Shown here: positions 1-13,575 of the stretch, one piece after another
Position numbering within the stretch: position 1 is the first letter of the stretch
Layout: each line of letters opens with the position of its first letter
Origin: Antedon mediterranea
Lineage: Eukaryota; Echinodermata; Crinoidea; Comatulida; Antedonidae
NCBI RefSeq assembly: GCF_964355755.1
Contig: NC_092678.1
Span: forward strand, 12,060,922-12,124,921
Direction of reading: 5' to 3'
Length of the DNA: 64,000 nucleotides
The notes under the pieces: model-generated
Database searches by the model: none
Told to the model about the DNA's origin: nothing
Seen by the model: the letters and a program-made list of their open reading frames with translations, nothing else
Program-made: the position numbers and the translations under genes

Positions 1-3000
1 ATAGGTGGAGTATTGAGTCGTTTTTATGATTGATACTCCACTGCCCACGTTTTTATACTAAAACTACTGTCAAAACTTAACAAAGAAAATGAATTTCTAC
101 TGCTACCACAGTTCAATTTCTACTGTTATAACATTTTTTTGTGATGCTTTTGTATACAGTCTTTAATAATCCTAATTAATAAATTATCTACGCGTCGATC
201 GTAGGGTGGTGCGTAGGGTTAGTAAACACCATTGTTATCGCCTTTAGAAGCATGGACATTGCAAACAAACAATGTTTTGTTCGCTATTTAAAATCCTATC
301 TAAAGCTAGAAGACGTCAATTTTTGTAGCCGCCCTATGCTGTTAGGTTAACCTAATTTGGCCGGTCATCCGCCGACGAGACGACATCGGGCCCGTTGGGA
401 AAGGGGCCTTTAGCTCACGCAGAGAGGTTGGGTTAGCGAATTATAACAAAAAAAAGACATCTAGGCTAGGACACCAACAAAATATATGCAAAATAAATAT
501 ATATTCCATGTTAAGATTTAAGATAGGCTTGTTAAATAATCATTACATGCGTAAAGAAAATGCCCGACTGGAATTTGGATGGAGGCAAGAAAACATGTGA
601 CTCTGAGAGGTTGCGGTAAACAGCAAAGAGTATCGTGTTTCATGCCATGTGACCAAAAAAAAAAACTAGGTCTGTACTTTTAATTACGGTCTTCTGTCGG
701 CAGTCTTTTTGAGGGACCGATTGAACGTTCTGATACTAGATACTGGACTATATTATTTTTATTTTTCACGCCGCCATTTTTAACATCTTTTTTTTGCCGA
801 CGTACTTTTGTTTAAGGGCTGCGTAAAGCCTAACATTTTTCTTGTGCAATGGAAAACTGCGCGTGCGAATAGGCCTACGTGAAATGTTTGATTCACACGA
901 CTAAATTCGCCTAGTGGAAAACAGGCTTTAAGAATTTCGTTTTCAATGCGAACGTCTACGAAAACTGCATTAAACGTGGCGCTTAATGTGTATAGGCTAC
1001 TTCAGTTTTGTTAAGAAAAATATTTATTTTATTTTTGGATTTAGGGTGGGGAGGACTATAACTTCTTTATATTTATCGTGACGATTTTTCAATCATAAAA
1101 TAAAACGGGACACAATGACTTATAACTAGAGGCCTAATGTATTTTAAAAATATTCCATACCGAACGATTTATTCAAATAAAGAACATTTTTCATTAATTA
1201 TTTTTTCCCAAACAAACTAAAGACAAGATGACAAACCACCAATTGAAATTAAACAAAACTATTATTAAACATTTTTAGTATCTATAATAATATATAATTA
1301 TTTTGGTTTTCTTTCGATTATTATTATTATTATATAGTATGTTAAACTAAATGATCAGAGCATGATCCTATAGAAATAAATGTTGTTAATTTACAAAGCA
1401 TTGTTTTGTTGAAGCTTTTGTTATTTATTGATCCATGAATAATATGTGGTGGTTAAAATAGGAATTCGTAAAATAGCACAGCTTTTACATTCATACATTA
1501 CGCATAGCATCATAATATACAAAAAAAATGAACCGATGTTTTTTTCACTTTTAAACAATGATTGTACCATCATTGTACTGTTGTACATATTCCTATACAA
1601 AAATGAGTAAAGAAAATTATTAACAGAAACTTGACGATGAACTTACTCTATAATAATACCAATAAAGAATCAAAGGTAATAATAATCATTGTGATTTGAT
1701 TAGGGAGATTTTATATCTCCCTGATTTGAAATACAGAAGGCATGATACAAAAACAGAGCAACATTTTTTAACTGTATTATATAAACCGTATTTACGTTAC
1801 TGTATATTTTTGGCAGCGGAAACGGCGCTCCAAAAGATATACCGTATTTTCCCAACCACATTTGTGGATAAAATACAGTATTCATAAATTTATACTGTAT
1901 TTTGAGTACCCTTTTCTGCGCCAATAAAAAAAGACCGTTATTTTAATTTTCTGAGTTAAAATGTTGAACATTTAATTTTCACAATGTAATAATACTTAAT
2001 AGTGCACAGGAAGAGACTGTTTATGTAGTTAATTTATGCAAGCATCCACATATTGTTCATTTGGCTAGTAGTCTTTTGTGTCTATTGTCCTTCTATTCTG
2101 CATTATGCTGATTAATTCATTTCTTTGGTTAAGTGAAATGTCAACTTACTATTTTTTTGTAGACATAGGTTGCATCGTTTAATAATATTATAATTGTTAT
2201 TTTTTGTAAACAAAATATTGTCCCCTTATAGAATCACAAAAAAAATGTTTTTTTTGCGATGACGTCATTATACGTTTCACATTCATTTACGCGAATCTCG
2301 CGATGTCAGTGTGCTAGACCATTATCTTTCCGGAAGATAACGTCATCACGTCAAAAAATTTGAATGATGTGGGTCACCTATTTTTATCTTTGCAGTATTT
2401 TATCAATCAATCAATTTTAATCTGTTATAGCTCCTCCGAATAAAAAGTGATACCCATGAATGTGTATACTGTACAATGACCCAAAATATACAGAATTCAC
2501 CATATAACAACAAAATATTATATTATTCTATAATAATTCTAATAATAATTTTCTGTGCGCAATATTCTAAAGTAATGACGTGCAAGCAAGTGGATTTTGC
2601 TGTGCAGATAACTAAACTCGTCAAAGTAGGCCTAACGAGTTCAAGTCTAGTTTAATTCGTTTATTTATTTTAAATTGTAATATTATTTTAACTAGTTGGA
2701 TGGCGATCAGTTGATAAGTAATTTTTTTTTTTAGGGCCAACGTGGCCAATAAGCTTAAGAATGTCTTTTTAAGGGGTCAAAAAGCTTGCTGAATGCTGCT
2801 GGCCTACACCTACCATGTTGTTCGTTTAGGCGACCCACCTAGGCGTATTAAATTAGTCAACAAAGCAAAGACAGTAGCTTACTATTGTTTTATTCGAATA
2901 TGCTTTGTTTTATTTATCTTTTAAGAACAATGGTATTTGCATGTGGCTTTTGCTTCGGAACTGAATATAGTACGTCCATGAGTTGGGAGGTCTAAGTTAC

Positions 3001-4764
3001 AAAAGTTATTCGAAATTACGGATTACATCTCGGGTCCTCCGTGCGTGGAGTATGTTTTAGTTACCATATGAAGGAATATATATATTTATTGTAAATATTG
3101 TATTTATTTTGACCACTTTGACCCTGGGAAAATAAACGGGGAACATTGGTGGATTTTAGTTTTTTCAATTGTTTTATTATGAATAGCCTATATAGCATAG
3201 ACCTACCAGTAACATTTCAAGTTTATTTGTTGTTTATTAGGCCTATTACTATTCTAGCTTTGTTCTCTAAAATATAATAACTACGAAACACCCTACTTAT
3301 CAAACTCTCATAATGGTCATAACTGAAAAACAACTTCAGTATAGTATAGTATAATTAAATAAATCTTGTATAAATCTGATTTTCATAAACAGCAGAGCAC
3401 ATGTACACAATATGCATAGGGTGGAAGAACATTTAAAGAAAGAGCCTGTTATTGCTAGGTATGCCCGTAAAACAAAACAGTCCTTTTGTATCCACGGCAG
3501 CAGAGCACGTGTACACAATATGCATAGGGTGGAAGAACGTTTAAGGAAACGGTCCTCTGCCGATCCTTTGGATCGTCGGAGCACATGGCCAAAACAATGT
3601 CGTTTCTTAATATCCGCACGACCATGTGACATTGACTTGACTGAATTAATAATATAAATTAATGAAGTATTTTATGATGATAATCATAACACACTTAACA
3701 TACAAACAATGCATACATTTCAAAGAACTAAAATACTGAATCTTCCTAAACATACAAAAAAAAAACCGTATAGGCCTACGGTACAGTATAGGCTAAATGA
3801 AGCCTACGGGGTTTCCCCATTTATTTTATGTATGTATACGTACACGACAGTATATGTATAGAACGGGGAATAGGTCTACATATATCAGCCGATTTCTTTG
3901 TTGTCATAGGACCTGACCCTAAAAACGCATTTTTATCGTTGTGTTCGACGTAAAATCGATTTCAAAATAGTATTACATTGAACCGCGATGTTCGCGTTAA
4001 TCGCGTCTTTTTACCGACGTAATAGTAGGCGGTCCTAAGCTTTGAATATTTAATGAGTACAATTAATGAGCTTGATTCAGACGTTTAACGCGTTAAACGG
4101 TCAAAGAAATCTGAACCGCGTTTCACGCATAATTATCGTTTTGAAACATTTTGACATGACGCCTAACGTAACACCGCACTGGATACACTATGAAGAACTA
4201 TAGTAAATTCAAGCTTGGTTGTTGAGAGCAAGTAGGGGAATTCCCTGCTGCAAGATGGCAATTGCACATATGTTTTTTATATATTAATTAAAAGTGTTTG
4301 CCTATTACACCATTTAAATAGATACAATAATTGTTAATGTACACAGAAGTTTTTTAGTATTTTGTAAAAACATGCAGCAGCACGAAGGCTGGCCAAAAAC
4401 ATTATTATTATTAATTTTTTATTTTATTTAACTTTGTACTAACATATAAAATGCTTATCTATTAAAAAAAAAAAAAAAAAAAAGGCCTAATACTCTATAG
4501 ATTATTATTTTTAGTATTTTTCTCTTTTATATTATAATAATAATAGCACAAAATAATATTATAATGGTTAATAAGCCTAGTGTACAAACTGTATGACTCA
4601 ATGTCCAACAATATTTTTCTTCTTTACAATACTTAGGTTCAGCGATGCCTCTTATAGTTAAATTGAAGTCCATGCAAGCTTCCCGCCATCTGCAAAATGA
4701 TAAAGCTACTAGGGCATCATTGGCTATGTGAAGGTATCGTGAAAAACTCAAAACAAACCCTGCA
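1..4764. other. Gene-free AT-rich stretch
   Basis: I see no coding region, RNA gene or complete mobile element here. Open frames are short (at most about 98 codons) and have no recognisable domain. The stretch holds poly(A/T) runs, TTA microsatellites and scattered GGCCTA palindromes. The only internal structure I can point to is the direct duplication near 3.4 kb, listed separately. Confidence 0.6.
3391..3549. repeat. Direct duplication of a ~50-bp module
   Basis: A module beginning AGCAGAGCAC and running through ATATGCATAGGGTGGAAGAA occurs at 3391 and again at 3499, 108 bp apart, with a few substitutions. This is a two-copy direct repeat. The open frames across it on both strands are by-products. 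Confidence 0.7.
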
Positions 4765-5425
4765 TTGTATAAAGCTAAAAAAGAAGAAGAAAAGAATCGC
4801 AGTAGGAAAATGCTACAAAGGCAAAAAAGAACAAGGGAAACAACCAGAAACAGAATTAGAATGAAAAGACAAAGAAATAAAGAAAATTACAGAAGCATTG
4901 AACCAGGAGCTGAAAAATCAATGGTTATTACCAGGCAGGCCCAAGAAAAAAGGGAAGAATTAAGAGAGTATAAAAGACTTAAAGAAGCAAGAATCCAGAA
5001 GTAGAATAACAGCACAGAAAAAAAAGACGCGAGCGAGAGAGAAACCGTACAAGAAATGAAGAAGAAAGAAAAGAAAGAAAATAGTAGAAATTAAGCAAAG
5101 AATTGAAACTGAAAGAGAATCACAAAGCTAATCATTGGTGAATGCTCCTACAAAGGCTGCATCTAGAATAAAAAAACAACTTCCAAAGGGGTCAACAAAG
5201 TATGCCGAAGTGATCAATCATTTAACGTCGCACACAACACCCAGAAAACGAGAAGCTCTTGACAAAATTCAGGGTCTAACCAGAGTAAAGAAGCAGTTGA
5301 ATAATATGTATCAGTGTCTCCGTGATGTAAAATCCGCTGTACGAAAAAGACATTTAGCATCACTTCCACGAAGAAATTTCTATAAACATTCTTGTAAGGA
5401 AGGGTCTTGGAATTTCATGGTTTGA
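4765..5425 (+). pseudogene. Broken ORF of an unnamed transposon-associated family, N-terminal part (family A)
   Basis: Two open segments (4765-5004 and 5135-5425) are separated by stops. The first is Lys/Arg/Glu-rich and looks like a basic coiled coil. The second contains the stretches RIKKQLPKGSTKYAEVINHL and TPRKREALDKI, which I recognise from large, uncharacterised multi-copy proteins in invertebrate and fish genomes; no enzymatic role is known to me. A second piece of the same family, with the CLCEYCTN motif, follows at 5876. Several stops and shifts mean this copy is dead. The family assignment rests on memory of sequence pattern, not a search. Confidence 0.45.
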
Positions 5426-5619
5426 AACAAAGCAGTTCTCCCAAGATGATGCTGATGATGGCCGTAAATCTAGGAAAGATAAATTGTCTAATTGCACTAT
5501 ACAGTTTGTTATCAATTATCAAAGGCCAGATAACTCAGTGGAACTGCCAAACAAGAAGTCTGTAGACAGAGCACAACAGCCAAGCAGGGTGGCCCAAAGA
5601 AGCTTTTGATGCCCAGTGT

Positions 5620-5874
5620 AGTTTGAAGAGATTGTCTGAGACTGCAGATCCCATAACCTACCTCAGAGAAGACATTTCTGACACGGGGAGGCTTGCGCTG
5701 CTCAACCTGGAGTTGACTGTGGCAAATGAGAAAGCCTACAAAAAGCTTCTGCAAAGTTACATCGCAGCTCTTATTGAGAACATAGACCAACGATTGGCAA
5801 CATCGTTACCAATTCTATCAGCTTTCAACTCTCACAGTTGCGGAGTCGAAAGTCCTAGCCTAAAGAAACAATAA
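5620..5874 (+). pseudogene. Fragment resembling the C-terminal half of a ZNF862-like hAT transposase (family B, part 1)
   Basis: An open stretch of about 83 codons has ITYLREDISDTGRLALLNLE followed by a segment ending ENIDQRLATSLPILSAF. That resembles the helical region before the dimerisation domain in ZNF862-like hAT transposases, where a 'LxxFxIFDP' step follows. Here the frame runs to a stop at 5874 instead. The expected continuation appears about 1 kb downstream (6874-7738), with family-A sequence in between. It is either a fragment or an exon of a broken gene. Confidence 0.4.
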
Positions 5875-5875
5875 A

Positions 5876-6238
5876 CATGGTGCTGAACTTCTACCAGTCG
5901 AATGCTGTTATCCTTCAAGATAAACGTTTTATCAGCAAGAAAACATTAAATTTCTACAACGATCAATTTCTCTTTATTCAAAATTTAAAGAAGCCCATCC
6001 CACCCTAAAAATTGGACTGAAGACATTTTTTTCTTTAAGACCAGTGCATATCAAACCTATGAGTGCTATGCGAGTACGCGGATGCCTGTGTGAGTATTGC
6101 ACGAACATTGAACTGAAAATCCAGGCAATCAATGGTGCCCGACAAGCTTTGCCCAAACACTTCCAAAATGATGATGTGTCTGCTCTGCTCTGCTCAGTGA
6201 AACAAATTTTTCAAGCAACTGATGTCATTATACAGTAG
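5876..6238 (+). pseudogene. Family A fragment, C-terminal part with CLCEYCTN motif
   Basis: Reading from about 5878 and continuing in a shifted frame at 6044-6238 gives NFYQSNAV, then HPTLKIGLKTFFSLRP, then GCLCEYCTNIELK. This is the characteristic order of the same uncharacterised family as 4765-5425: a 'KIGxxxFxxLRP' block followed by a Cys motif that may bind metal. At least one frameshift separates the two blocks. The piece lies downstream of the hAT-like fragment, so the two families are interleaved. Confidence 0.45.
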
Positions 6239-6873
6239 GACAGGTATACATCTTATTTGTGTTTAATGTTGTAAAACTATATATTCTTTAGTCATATCCT
6301 AAAAAAAGCAACTCTGTGAAGAATTTCTAAATTTAAGAGTAGGGACATGGCGTCCCCTGATGATTTTGTTACATCAGTGACAACAATTTTCAACAGTAAC
6401 CAAAATTAGTTGTAGAAAAAATATATCTTATTTGTATTTGGTGCTATTATTAAACTATGTTTTACTCATGTTATTACCAAAGAAGTCAACTCAATTACTT
6501 TATTTTATAATATATCAGATGAATTTGATTAAATGCTCAATTTGTCCGAAAATTTTACTCAACTTCTTGTAATCTTTGTTTTGATTTTTCTGATTTTCAT
6601 TAAATAGGACTTAATGTCTCTTGTGTTTTTATATAAACTTATGCCAGAAGACTATTCAGAACCATTGAAATAATCTATTAACTAACAAATATGATGGTGT
6701 CTATTTTTATAAAAGAGAAATGGCATCCCTCGTTACATCATTAAACTAGATGTAATTGTGTTCTGTTTAAACCCATTCTGTCCTTTAGATTGAAGTTGTA
6801 TGTAAAAAACTCCTACTATTTATGAAAGTATAATAGTTTCCCCATTATAAAAACATCAATATTTGTAAACTCA

Positions 6874-7738
6874 ATGCAACTTCAATTTTCACTACCAGTG
6901 TCACACTTTGTATCCCAACATGGTGGAATTCATGACCCAGTATTCAATCCAGTCATTCTCCCAGTAAGAGCATCACAAGAATTCTACAACTACGGTTTGC
7001 CTGAAATTAAGGAGATTTCCAGCTATCTTTCTGCCCATGTGAGCTTCTATTTTTGTTTAATTTTCACATTTGACAATACAGTACTGTTGTGAATCATTAT
7101 CTTGATTAACATCTTGTTTAAAAAACATATAATTATTTTAAATGTTTGTTATGTAGGATGAAGATGTCATGAAAGAGATGGCTGATGAATGGCAGAAATT
7201 AAAATACAACATGGATGACTGGAAGACTGTTGTATCACGACATTTGACCAGTCCAGCTGAAGTCACAGAATGGTGCATGCTAAGAATTTTGAAGCTGTGT
7301 ATGGCAAACTTTTTCCCTAGAACAATTTATCTAGTGGAGAGTATTTTATGTATACCAGAGTATCAAATGCCTGGCCAGAGAGAGGTGTGACTAAAGTTAG
7401 ACTGGTAAAGACAAGATTGAGGAATCAACTAAAGAATAAACATCCTGAATGCACTACTCTCAATATCTATAAATGGACCAGCTTTCTATACACCAGACTG
7501 TGATAATGTCATTGCTGATTCTGTAAAGACCTGGTTACAAGTAAAGCAACGCAGAAAAGTACCTAAAAGGACAACTGTCCATGATCTTGTTGGTGATGAA
7601 CCGAAACAACTAAAGAAAGCAATCCAAACTCTGAATCTATCTCTAGATGATAGCAGTGATATTTATTTTGGAAACAGTACTGATAGATGGCTACAAAAAT
7701 ACATTCTAATCAACTTCTCTAAATTCTGCATTAAATAA
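6874..7738 (+). pseudogene. hAT (ZNF862-like) transposase C-terminus, broken (family B, part 2)
   Basis: Two segments are separated by a plausible intron: a donor after LSAH near 7038 and an acceptor TGTAG at about 7157. They carry YGLPEIKEISSYL, then DEWQKLKYNMDDWK, EVTEWCMLRILKLC and, after a frameshift near 7365, SNAWPERGVTKVRLVKTRLR. The last block matches the place of the hAT dimerisation motif (normally xACERxFSxMNxIKTxxR). A second frameshift lies near 7440, after which the frame is open to a TAA at 7736-7738 (NALLSISINGPAF onward). Inactive copy. Confidence 0.5.
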
Positions 7739-8798
7739 TGGAAAATTTAGGGAAAGAAAAAGGGATAATTGTATTTTACATGTGGATGGTATTCTTGACA
7801 TAACACTCGATCTGAGGACAGGTACCTTCCACCCATACACCAAACCAAACAATACGCCATTATTATGTACACCGTGAAAGTAATCATCGGCCAACAATAT
7901 TACACAATATATTACCACTAGCAATAAATAAATCTAATCCGATAGAACAATGGTATGAGTTAATACTATTACATGTTGAAAAAAAAATTGCAAAAAATTA
8001 AAATATGTGTGACATTAAAATACAGTGACAATGACATCAGAGTTTTAAAAATATACTACAGCAATAGTTATTTTGTATTTATTTATCATCATAACACTAG
8101 AGTACTGTACAAAGCAACGTTATATTATAAGCTAATTACAATTTCCCATGATTTTTTGTTTCCCACACAACGGTCCACGACGTCCAGCATCACAATGTAA
8201 CATTTCGTGTCTCACTTTGTTACGTTGTTAGTACGATCTTTATTATTGAACAGACGCAAGAAGTACCACTATAATGATGAAAATCGAATTACATTCACTA
8301 CAACTGATCACTGAAATTTACCTTACACAATGTTCTACAAAGTTCGTTACAGAAAAAAAACTATTTTGTTAGAACAATTCGTGTCTCGTATATTCGTTAC
8401 GTAGTTATTCATAGACCATCGGTGGTGAACGCCGCAAGAGCTATTTTTAAAGTTGAAGGTCATGTGATTCAAGAAGCAGACGAACAAATAATGGCGAAAA
8501 AATAATTGCTAGGATCCGCGCTAATTTCGAGTTACAGCGGTAGAGACTTTTCGTGTCCCTATGTTACGTTGTTTCAACTGTTACGTTGTAAATAACTTCT
8601 ACGCTCTTCATTGCATGGAAGTTTTGTGTATTTTTATTTTGTTAGTTTTTGGAATTTAGAAAATAGTGGGTTATAATGAATAATACAAGAAAATTGAACA
8701 CCAAAGCTATCTTCGTACTCTAACATCAACATCATAGTCAAAAACTGGGTGTCGTATACACAATAAGACACGGTTACGTTGGTAGTTTGTTGATACTA
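7739..8798. other. Gene-free stretch
   Basis: I see no gene. Short phrases such as TTACGTTG recur several times between 8210 and 8780, but I cannot define element ends. Confidence 0.5.
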
Positions 8799-9541
8799 CA
8801 GTCGACTCCGCCTAAGTCGAATTCGCGTAAGTCGAAAAATCGCGAAAGTCGAATTTTTATGAAAGTCCCAATTCTTTCCTATACATTACTGTGTAATTTT
8901 TATTTGTAAGTCGAATTTTTCTAAGTCGAAATTCGTCTAAGTCGACGTCTTTTTGCGGTCCGAATACACACATTCTTTAGTGATTTATATCGTATAAGTC
9001 GAAGTCACAAATCACGCGGCAACAACGCGCTAAAAAAGTCGATGAAACGTACGTAATTCGATAAACAAACGACAGAGGAGATAATGTGGGACCATATCGG
9101 TTCTCTCAAGCAGGTTGTATAGTATAGGTGGCGTCCTACAACTCGCGCTAGTGTATAGTGTATGAGTTGTTTCAGAGTTGAGAACTTGAGCGGCGTTTTG
9201 TGGGTACCCATTTTGTGCTAGACAGATGGCAATAAACAATGGATACCGATTTCGAATAAGAACCGAAATGTATTTATTATACGTTTTCGTATTGTTTCGG
9301 GCTTAAACCATAAAAGAAAATACAGTTTATCGTTGCCGATAAAAGAGGCTTAGCATTTATTAGGCCTAGCTAGCTAGCTAAGCAAACTCAATTCAAGAAG
9401 GCTCATCGCGTGGGCCGCGATCGCGACAGGGCAGGGTCTAGCCTAGGCATAGCATTTTTTTTGCAAATCTGTAAGTCGAAGTTCGCGTAACTCGAATTTT
9501 TATACCGGTCCCATTAGATTCGACTTAGGCGGAGTCGACTG
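8799..9541. mobile_element. Non-autonomous pogo/Tigger-type DNA transposon (MITE)
   Basis: The left end reads CAGTCGACTCCGCCTAAGTC and the right end is its inverted copy (ending GGCGGAGTCGACTG). The element is flanked on both sides by TA (8797-8798 and 9542-9543), the target duplication of Tc1/mariner/pogo elements. Sub-terminal copies of AAGTCGAA repeat inward from both ends. The 743 bp interior has no transposase; the two overlapping ~68-codon frames at 9005-9239 have no similarity I recognise. Ends and TSD are direct observation; assignment to pogo/Tigger rests on end sequence and TA. Confidence 0.85.
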
Positions 9542-10085
9542 TATATAGTTTTAATTTGGTAGGAATGTTGTTTATCTCATAGCAGCTTCATAATATATAC
9601 CTAATGAACAGATATGCCTATAATTGATTAATATTTAACATAAATTAAATGAGCAAAATTGCAAAACATTTCCCACTAGCTAGGTTACAGCGTAACATAG
9701 TAAAAGAGACGCCGTGTCTTGTTACGTAGTGTACTAGACCTTAAAATGGTGTAGTATTTTGTGACTATAAAATCTTTAAATATTACATTAGTGTTTGCTA
9801 TTTGGTTATTTCTTCTATTATGACACAGAAAAATAAAAAGTTATTTAATTATTCTTTTTCCACCCACCCTTGTCATATTTTATATGTTTGATTTCACAAA
9901 GACATATACCAATAAAATATGTATTTTCTTAAATTTGAAACTTGTAGGTTGTATAATTGCCAAAATACTATCTTAAATATGACAAAAAGGCTAATTTGCG
10001 ATAATATGTGATTTTTGGGCTATTTCGCAATAACTTCAAATGACCATAACTCATCAACGGATTGTTCAATTTTTACAAGTGAGAT
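9542..10085. other. Gene-free stretch
   Basis: AT-rich sequence between two DNA transposons; I see nothing coding or structured. Confidence 0.5.
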
Positions 10086-10610
10086 CAGGGCTGAGTGAAC
10101 CCACTTGCCCGACGCCCGGGACAAGTGGTTTTTACAGCCGGACAACTATATTTTAGTTACTCTCTTGTCTGCGGACAAGCATTTTCAGAATGTCCATAAC
10201 TTCCTTATTTACAATAAATAGTACGTTAAAGGTTTAAATGTTTTAAATGTTAATATTATTTGTCCGACAGAATACTTTTAAACTGTAAATGACTGTCAAT
10301 CAAACGGAAACCAGGCTTTAAAAAGTTTCTTGTGCGCAAAAAAGAAAAACACTTAACAAAGGGTTCGTCTCAAACTAGCGGATTGATAGACATATCCATA
10401 GTGTGTAGGTAAGATGATCCCTGAATTATCAGAAAAGTTTTTAATTGAATTATAACTGTTGCAGCGGGTTTTGCAAGTACAGTACTAACTACTACTCTAG
10501 TGCATGAATTAATGATACAGTTTTCTAAGAATAAATTAATAATTATGATTTGTACTCGCTGTTCAATAGTGTATTTTAATTTTCTTACATTTATTATTTA
10601 TACTTTATAG

Positions 10611-10767
10611 GGAAACCAACCAACCTGCAGAAGAAGTAGATAATGCTCCAATCCTGAAGGCAATGAGAGCAATAAATGAGGAGGCAAGAAATCGCCTAAA
10701 GATTTTGTTTAATGTTGTGTACATGTTAGCAGCAAATGCACATTCATTTAGACTAGACAAAAAGTAG
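10611..10767 (+). pseudogene. hAT transposase, N-terminal exon remnant
   Basis: After an acceptor-like ACTTTATAG the frame reads ETNQPAEEVDNAPILKAM, then NEEARNRLKILFNVVYMLA, ending in tandem stops at 10767. In ZNF862-like hAT transposases a similar segment ('LxKLFNIAYxIAKxxxPF') precedes the catalytic core. It lies inside the hAT element and is in the same orientation as the core at 12882. The splice site is inferred. Confidence 0.5.
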
Positions 10768-12881
10768 TGAGCCCTCTAGCGGTCATTTGTGATTTCTGAG
10801 ATTCATCGAAGCGCGACAACATCACCCGGAAATGATGTGAATTTAAAATTTTAATAGGGGTTAAACTCTTTTAACCAATTGAAAGCCTTAAATTATAGTT
10901 CCTTATGAATAATTCATGAGAATAATTAAAGCAAGGGTTGAAGAAGCATGTGACTTGGTTTTTGGAACAGGATAGCAGTTATGATCGTGTCAGGTAATCA
11001 TTGAATTTGCTCTTCTTTTTGTTAGATTTTATACGGTTTTTATCAATAATAATATTGTATATTTTTACGAGACCATAACAAAATTCCTCAATTTTTGAGT
11101 AAACGAGTGACTAAATAAAAAGTTACTATGTAATGTAAATATTCGTTTGACAAAAAATGGGCATGTTGATATTTTCAGGTATTTTTTAAATGGCGATTGA
11201 AATAGGTAAACAAATCACATGTATAACGGTGGTTTGTGCGAAGCTGGGCCTAGCCTTGATGGTCCAACTCGTACTGCGTGTTAATCAATGCGTATAAGAT
11301 ACACACGTAGTCGTTTAGGCCAATTTTTTTACATGTTTATTTATTAATATTAGGCCCCATTCTCATTTATTTTAATTAATGTACTGAATGTACCACACTT
11401 TACAACTCTATATAAATTAGATTTTGTACTTGTATTAAATTCAAACGTTTTATGGGATTTAAAACATTAAGCTAGGCCTTGTAGTAGGCCTAGGACCACA
11501 TGCTAGGTTTTTCAGCCTAATTTATCATGCAGTATACCTAGCCCATCTTTCAAATACATATTTAAATTAACATACTTTTTATATTTCTATATTTTTAATA
11601 GGATCTGACTCCAGAAAACATTTGCATCACTTGAAAGCGGCTATTTATGGACAGCATGTTGACATTCAAAAAAATTTGACCAGGTCTTATTAATTAAATG
11701 TCTTTTAAATTAAAGGTTTTCATTATAATGAAATGTACGGTGACAGAAATTTAAATGATTCTCATAATTGAGGTTTCTCATAGATTTAATATTGAAGGTA
11801 AATAAATAAAGCTGTTTGTTATTCTTGCCTTTAGAAATAAACATGTTGTTAGTACTATATTATTAGGCCTAGGCCATTATACAAATTAAAACTAAAAAAT
11901 ACAGTAATCATATTTAAGGCCTACACACAGTACCTTACTTGATATGATTTTTTTCAAATATTTAATTGATGAAATAAATGAGTTTGACTTTTCAATTAGT
12001 TGCCATTTTATTAGTTTCTGTGTGTTTTTATTTATATTCTTAAAACAATTGTATACAACAACTTTAAAGTATTGCGCAGAAGTGATCGCATTATAGTAGG
12101 CCTATTTGTATGTTATTGTCGCTTAAAATTATGCAGTTAAAGTATTTGATTTTAGGGTGACAGAAACGGTTAGGCAAGAAAAGAAATAAATTTGGGAATT
12201 TTGTTATGCGGTAAAAACAATTAAACATAATTTACCCCTAATGCATGTAAATGTAGAAAACATTTGCTTATGTTAGCGCGACCGAAACTCGCTACTGGGA
12301 ATAGAGCCTGCAAAAGCGACGCGTACACACCTACTCGGGCACCGGTGGAGCGCGATCGATAGTAAATATACCCGATTTCAAATGATCATAAAATTCTTTT
12401 AAAAAATATCAACATTTTGATTTTTTGAGGATTAAAAGTAAAGATATTGAAATTTAACATAATATTTACAAATATGTATTTAAAAATTCGGAAACAATTT
12501 TAGCGTGATATTAAAACAAACTTTTTAGAGTTCCGCGATTTCCTACGCAGGATTTGTTTGTTTTCATTGTTAATGGGCGAATGTTACCTAAACTAGAATC
12601 GTTATAAATCTTTTAAATTTGTATTATAAGTAATTTCTTTAGTATTCTTAGTAACATCGAATGTCTCTAATTAACTAGCAGTTATTTATACTAACTATTG
12701 TTCAATAATAAGCGTGTATGAAGTGAAAATCTATAGTAATAATGTTCTTAGTCAGTTCGTCTCGTTCGCGTGAAGTCTTCGGGTTTCTCAATACAATTCT
12801 CAGCGGTAAAGATAGGCTCGCGCTAATGTTTAAATCAAAAGCGCTCTCAAAACACTTTTTGTCCAAAATTCGCAATATGAC

Positions 12882-13575
12882 GTGAGTGTGAATGCAAAGC
12901 CTCTGAGTGACATGGAGATGAAGTGTGAATTAATGAAAAAGGTCGGAGTTGACATCGGAAGTAGATATGGGAATAGATTTAAAGCAAGAGAATTTGTTCA
13001 TGCACTTGCTGAAACCATGCGGAATGATGTCAAGAAATTGATAGAAAGGGCCAGCTTCATTACCATAATGGCAGATGGCAGTACTGACAGAACAGTAGTC
13101 GAGCAAGAAACCGTGAAGGTACGTTTTGTGTCAAAGGGTTGTCCTGCTGCAGTTTTAGCTGACCTTGTTCCTCTTGAATATGCGCATGCTGAAGGAGTCT
13201 TGGCAGCAATTGTCAAAGGGCTTGGGAGACTTGGTCTTCAAATGGACAATTTGGCTGATTTTTCAAAACCGGGACCTACAGCAGTTGCAGCAAATTTTGA
13301 TGGCGCAGCTGTTATGATGGGGAACCGCACTGGTGTTGCAACACGGATCCGAGAAACCATGCCAGCTGTTATTCCCTTTCACTGTGTGGCACATAACCTT
13401 GAGCTGGCAGTCCTTGACACCGTGAAGCACAATCCAGCAATAAAGAGCTTTGAGCAAATCATAAAGTGGCTGTACACTTTTTACAGCAAATTCAATGCCA
13501 AAAACAGACGAGATGTCAAAGCAATTGCAGCAGTTTTGGATACAGAATTTGTTCATCTTCCACAAATTAAAGATG
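12882..13575 (+). pseudogene. hAT transposase catalytic-core exon (ZNF862-like)
   Basis: This is an open segment of about 230 codons. Visible hAT hallmarks are FITIMADGSTDRTVVEQE (first catalytic Asp region), ANFDGAAVMMGNRTGVA (second conserved block) and IPFHCVAHNLELAVLD (the C/H motif common in this subfamily), then a helical IKWLYTFYSKF. A potential donor follows QIKDV near 13575. In an intact protein this domain would cut and join transposon ends in the nucleus. Downstream exons are frameshifted, so I call the copy a pseudogene. The segment itself is well preserved. Confidence 0.75.

Noticed and set aside
9005-9239. Two overlapping ~68-codon minus-strand frames
   Set aside because: They lie inside the pogo/Tigger MITE and show no transposase motif.
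11602-11679. Possible exon between AATAG and GTCTTA inside the hAT element
   Set aside because: Open in one frame for about 26 codons, but it matches no hAT block that I know; too short to support.
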